In this document: one piece after another, positions 62,644 to 64,000 of the stretch
Numbering within the stretch: the stretch's first letter is position 1
Layout of the letters: each line of letters begins with the position of its first letter
Assembly: GCF_007677725.1 (NCBI RefSeq)
Contig: NZ_VEDF01000009.1
Coordinates: 1-64,000, forward strand
Length of the DNA stretch: 64,000 nt
Reading direction: 5' to 3'
Origin: Pseudomonas sp. URMO17WK12:I11
GTDB lineage: Bacteria; Pseudomonadota; Gammaproteobacteria; Pseudomonadales; Pseudomonadaceae
Notes under the pieces: model-generated
What the model saw: only the letters and a program-made list of their open reading frames with translations
Told to the model about the DNA's origin: nothing
Database searches by the model: none
Translations under genes and position numbers: made by a program

Positions 62644-63839
62644 GCCGGGTCAATCTGGCGATCGTCGGCGGTGGCCTGGTGGGCGCCAGCCTGGCCCTGG
62701 CCCTGCAGGCTGGCGCCAAGGCCCGTGGCTGGAAGATCCTGCTGATCGAGCCGTTCGCCCCTGGCGACAATTTTCAGCCCAGCTACGATGCGCGTTCCTC
62801 GGCGCTGTCGTTCGGCACGCGGCAGATCTATCAGCAACTGGGGGTGTGGCAGGCCATCAGCCCGCGTGCCGAACCGATCCTGCAGATCCAGGTGTCCGAC
62901 CGTGGCCGCTTCGGGGCCACGCGGTTGGATGCGCAGGAAGAAGGCGTGCCGGCGTTGGGCTACGTGGTAGAAAATGCCTGGCTCGGGCAACGGCTGTGGC
63001 AGGCCCTGGATCCCGACGTGATCGCCTGGCGCTGCCCTGCTGAGGTGAAGGCCATGCAGGCCATCGAAGGTGGCTACCGCCTGCAACTGGATGACGACAC
63101 GGATCTGGAGTGCGATCTTGCGGTGTTGGCCGATGGTGGTCGTTCCGGTCTGCGTGAGCAGCTTGGCATCCATGTGCGCCGAACGCCCTACGAGCAAAGC
63201 GCCTTGATCGCCAACATCACGCCAGGCCAAGCCCATCGCGGCCAGGCGTTCGAGCGTTTTACCGAACAGGGGCCAATGGCGTTGCTGCCATTGCCGGACA
63301 ACCGCTGTGCCCTGGTTTGGACCCGACAGGGCATGGACGCCAAGCGCCTGGCAGAGATCGACGAGCGCAGTTTCCTGCACGAGCTGCAGGATGCCTTTGG
63401 CTATCGTCTCGGCGCCATGCGTCAGGTCGGCGCTCGGCATCTGTATCCGCTGGCGCTGGTGGAGGCCGAGGAGCAGGTGCGTCCGCATCTGGTGGTGCTG
63501 GGCAACGCTGCGCACAGCTTGCATCCGATCGCCGGACAGGGCTTCAACCTGTCGTTGCGCGATGTCCAGGCCCTGGCCGATGCCCTGCTGGCCGGCCCAC
63601 AACATCCGGGCGATCTGGCCAGTCTGCAAGCCTATCGTCAGCGCCAGCGCCTGGACCAGGCGCTGACCGTGGGCTTCTCCGACCAGGTCACCCGCCTGTT
63701 CGGCAGCAATCAGCCACTGCTGGCCGCCGGGCGTAACATCGGTTTGCTCGGGCTCGACCTGCTGCCGCCGGCAAAAAGCTGGTTCGCCCGTCAGGCCATG
63801 GGCCTGGGCACCCGCCCCGATTCGCGGGGCCGAGCATGA
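62640..63839 (+). CDS. ubiH: 2-octaprenyl-6-methoxyphenol hydroxylase
   Basis: FAD monooxygenase of ubiquinone synthesis. It has 399 residues. FAD motif IVGGGLVGASLALALQ is at the N-terminus, and the second FAD motif is LGNAAHSLHPIAGQGFNLSLRD. It is coupled to pepP by ATGA and to the next gene by ATGA. The companion hydroxylase ubiI usually lies near; it is not within this window. Confidence 0.94.
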   Translation: MSRVNLAIVGGGLVGASLALALQAGAKARGWKILLIEPFAPGDNFQPSYDARSSALSFGTRQIYQQLGVWQAISPRAEPILQIQVSDRGRFGATRLDAQEEGVPALGYVVENAWLGQRLWQALDPDVIAWRCPAEVKAMQAIEGGYRLQLDDDTDLECDLAVLADGGRSGLREQLGIHVRRTPYEQSALIANITPGQAHRGQAFERFTEQGPMALLPLPDNRCALVWTRQGMDAKRLAEIDERSFLHELQDAFGYRLGAMRQVGARHLYPLALVEAEEQVRPHLVVLGNAAHSLHPIAGQGFNLSLRDVQALADALLAGPQHPGDLASLQAYRQRQRLDQALTVGFSDQVTRLFGSNQPLLAAGRNIGLLGLDLLPPAKSWFARQAMGLGTRPDSRGRA

Positions 63840-64000
63840 GCAACCCGCGCAAACTCGCGCGCCGGGCGCGACTGTTGCGCTGGCTGTTGAACTTCTACCC
63901 GCCGTACATCGGTGCGGGTATTCGCATCCAGCACATCAGCCCAGACATGCGCAGCGCCAAGGTGTGCATGAAACTCACCCGCTGGAACCGCAATTACGTC
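63836..64000 (+). CDS. DUF4442/hotdog-fold protein, 5' part
   Basis: Incomplete at the right edge, showing 55 codons. It begins MSNPRKLARRARLLRWLLNF and continues YPPYIGAGIRIQHISPDMRS, with the KLTRWNRNYV that is typical of DUF4442 (YiiD-like thioesterase-fold) proteins. It overlaps the ubiH stop (ATGA), so it is co-translated with the ubiquinone gene. Function is not known. Confidence 0.8.
   Translation, partial: MSNPRKLARRARLLRWLLNFYPPYIGAGIRIQHISPDMRSAKVCMKLTRWNRNYV

Noticed and set aside
1-64000. Mobile elements, integrases or phage genes
   Set aside because: None recognised; base composition and codon use look even except in the AT-richer intergenic gaps at 13.6-14.1 and 32.4-32.9 kb.

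Overview
The window reads as chromosomal DNA from a fluorescent Pseudomonas, most likely the P. putida group. The grounds are a lap adhesin locus, a Wss-type cellulose operon, and the housekeeping runs ppk/ppx/trxA/rho/ubiD and zapA/6S RNA/ygfA/pepP/ubiH, all with high-GC codon use. I see no tRNA, rRNA, CRISPR array, insertion sequence, phage gene or integrase.

Region 1 (1-17.6 kb) is surface adhesion. A giant LapA-type adhesin gene runs leftward from 13610 and off the window's left edge. It has a LapA retention module with a TAAG protease site, then about 43 tandem 300-bp repeats in perfect register. The type I exporter genes lapB and lapC are divergent from it. The lapD/lapG control genes are not beside lapC here.

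Region 2 (17.6-32.4 kb, minus strand) is a nine-gene acetylated-cellulose operon: bcsQ/wssA, bcsA, bcsB, bcsZ, bcsC, then wssF, wssG, wssH and wssI. Junctions are overlapping or very close. The last gene converges on lapC with six bases between. Adhesin export and cellulose synthesis thus form one biofilm-matrix block. A FleQ-box-like sequence lies upstream of the operon.

Region 3 (32.9-45.4 kb) holds metabolism and transport. It contains a TauD-family dioxygenase with an ABC importer, a WYL-type regulator, a Sel1-repeat protein, and a MarR regulator followed by a four-gene efflux operon (FUSC, DUF1656, HlyD, NodT). It ends with a cytochrome c-FTR1 iron permease fusion.

Region 4 (45.5-64 kb) is conserved housekeeping: YaiI, ElbB, DedA, polyphosphate kinase and exopolyphosphatase (convergent), thioredoxin, Rho, UbiD with a ferredoxin-reductase partner, and ChaC. 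It continues with a quinone reductase, a FliL-like protein, an EVE protein, ygfA, 6S RNA, zapA, a ZapB-like protein, a YgfB-family protein, pepP, ubiH and the start of a DUF4442 gene. Sites read here include a PHO-box-like sequence before ppk, terminators after trxA and rho, and a pyrimidine-rich rho leader with no visible Shine-Dalgarno.

No wholly new system is evident. The most interesting material is the repeat architecture of the adhesin, the fusion of the lap and wss loci, and a few small regulatory or RNA elements.
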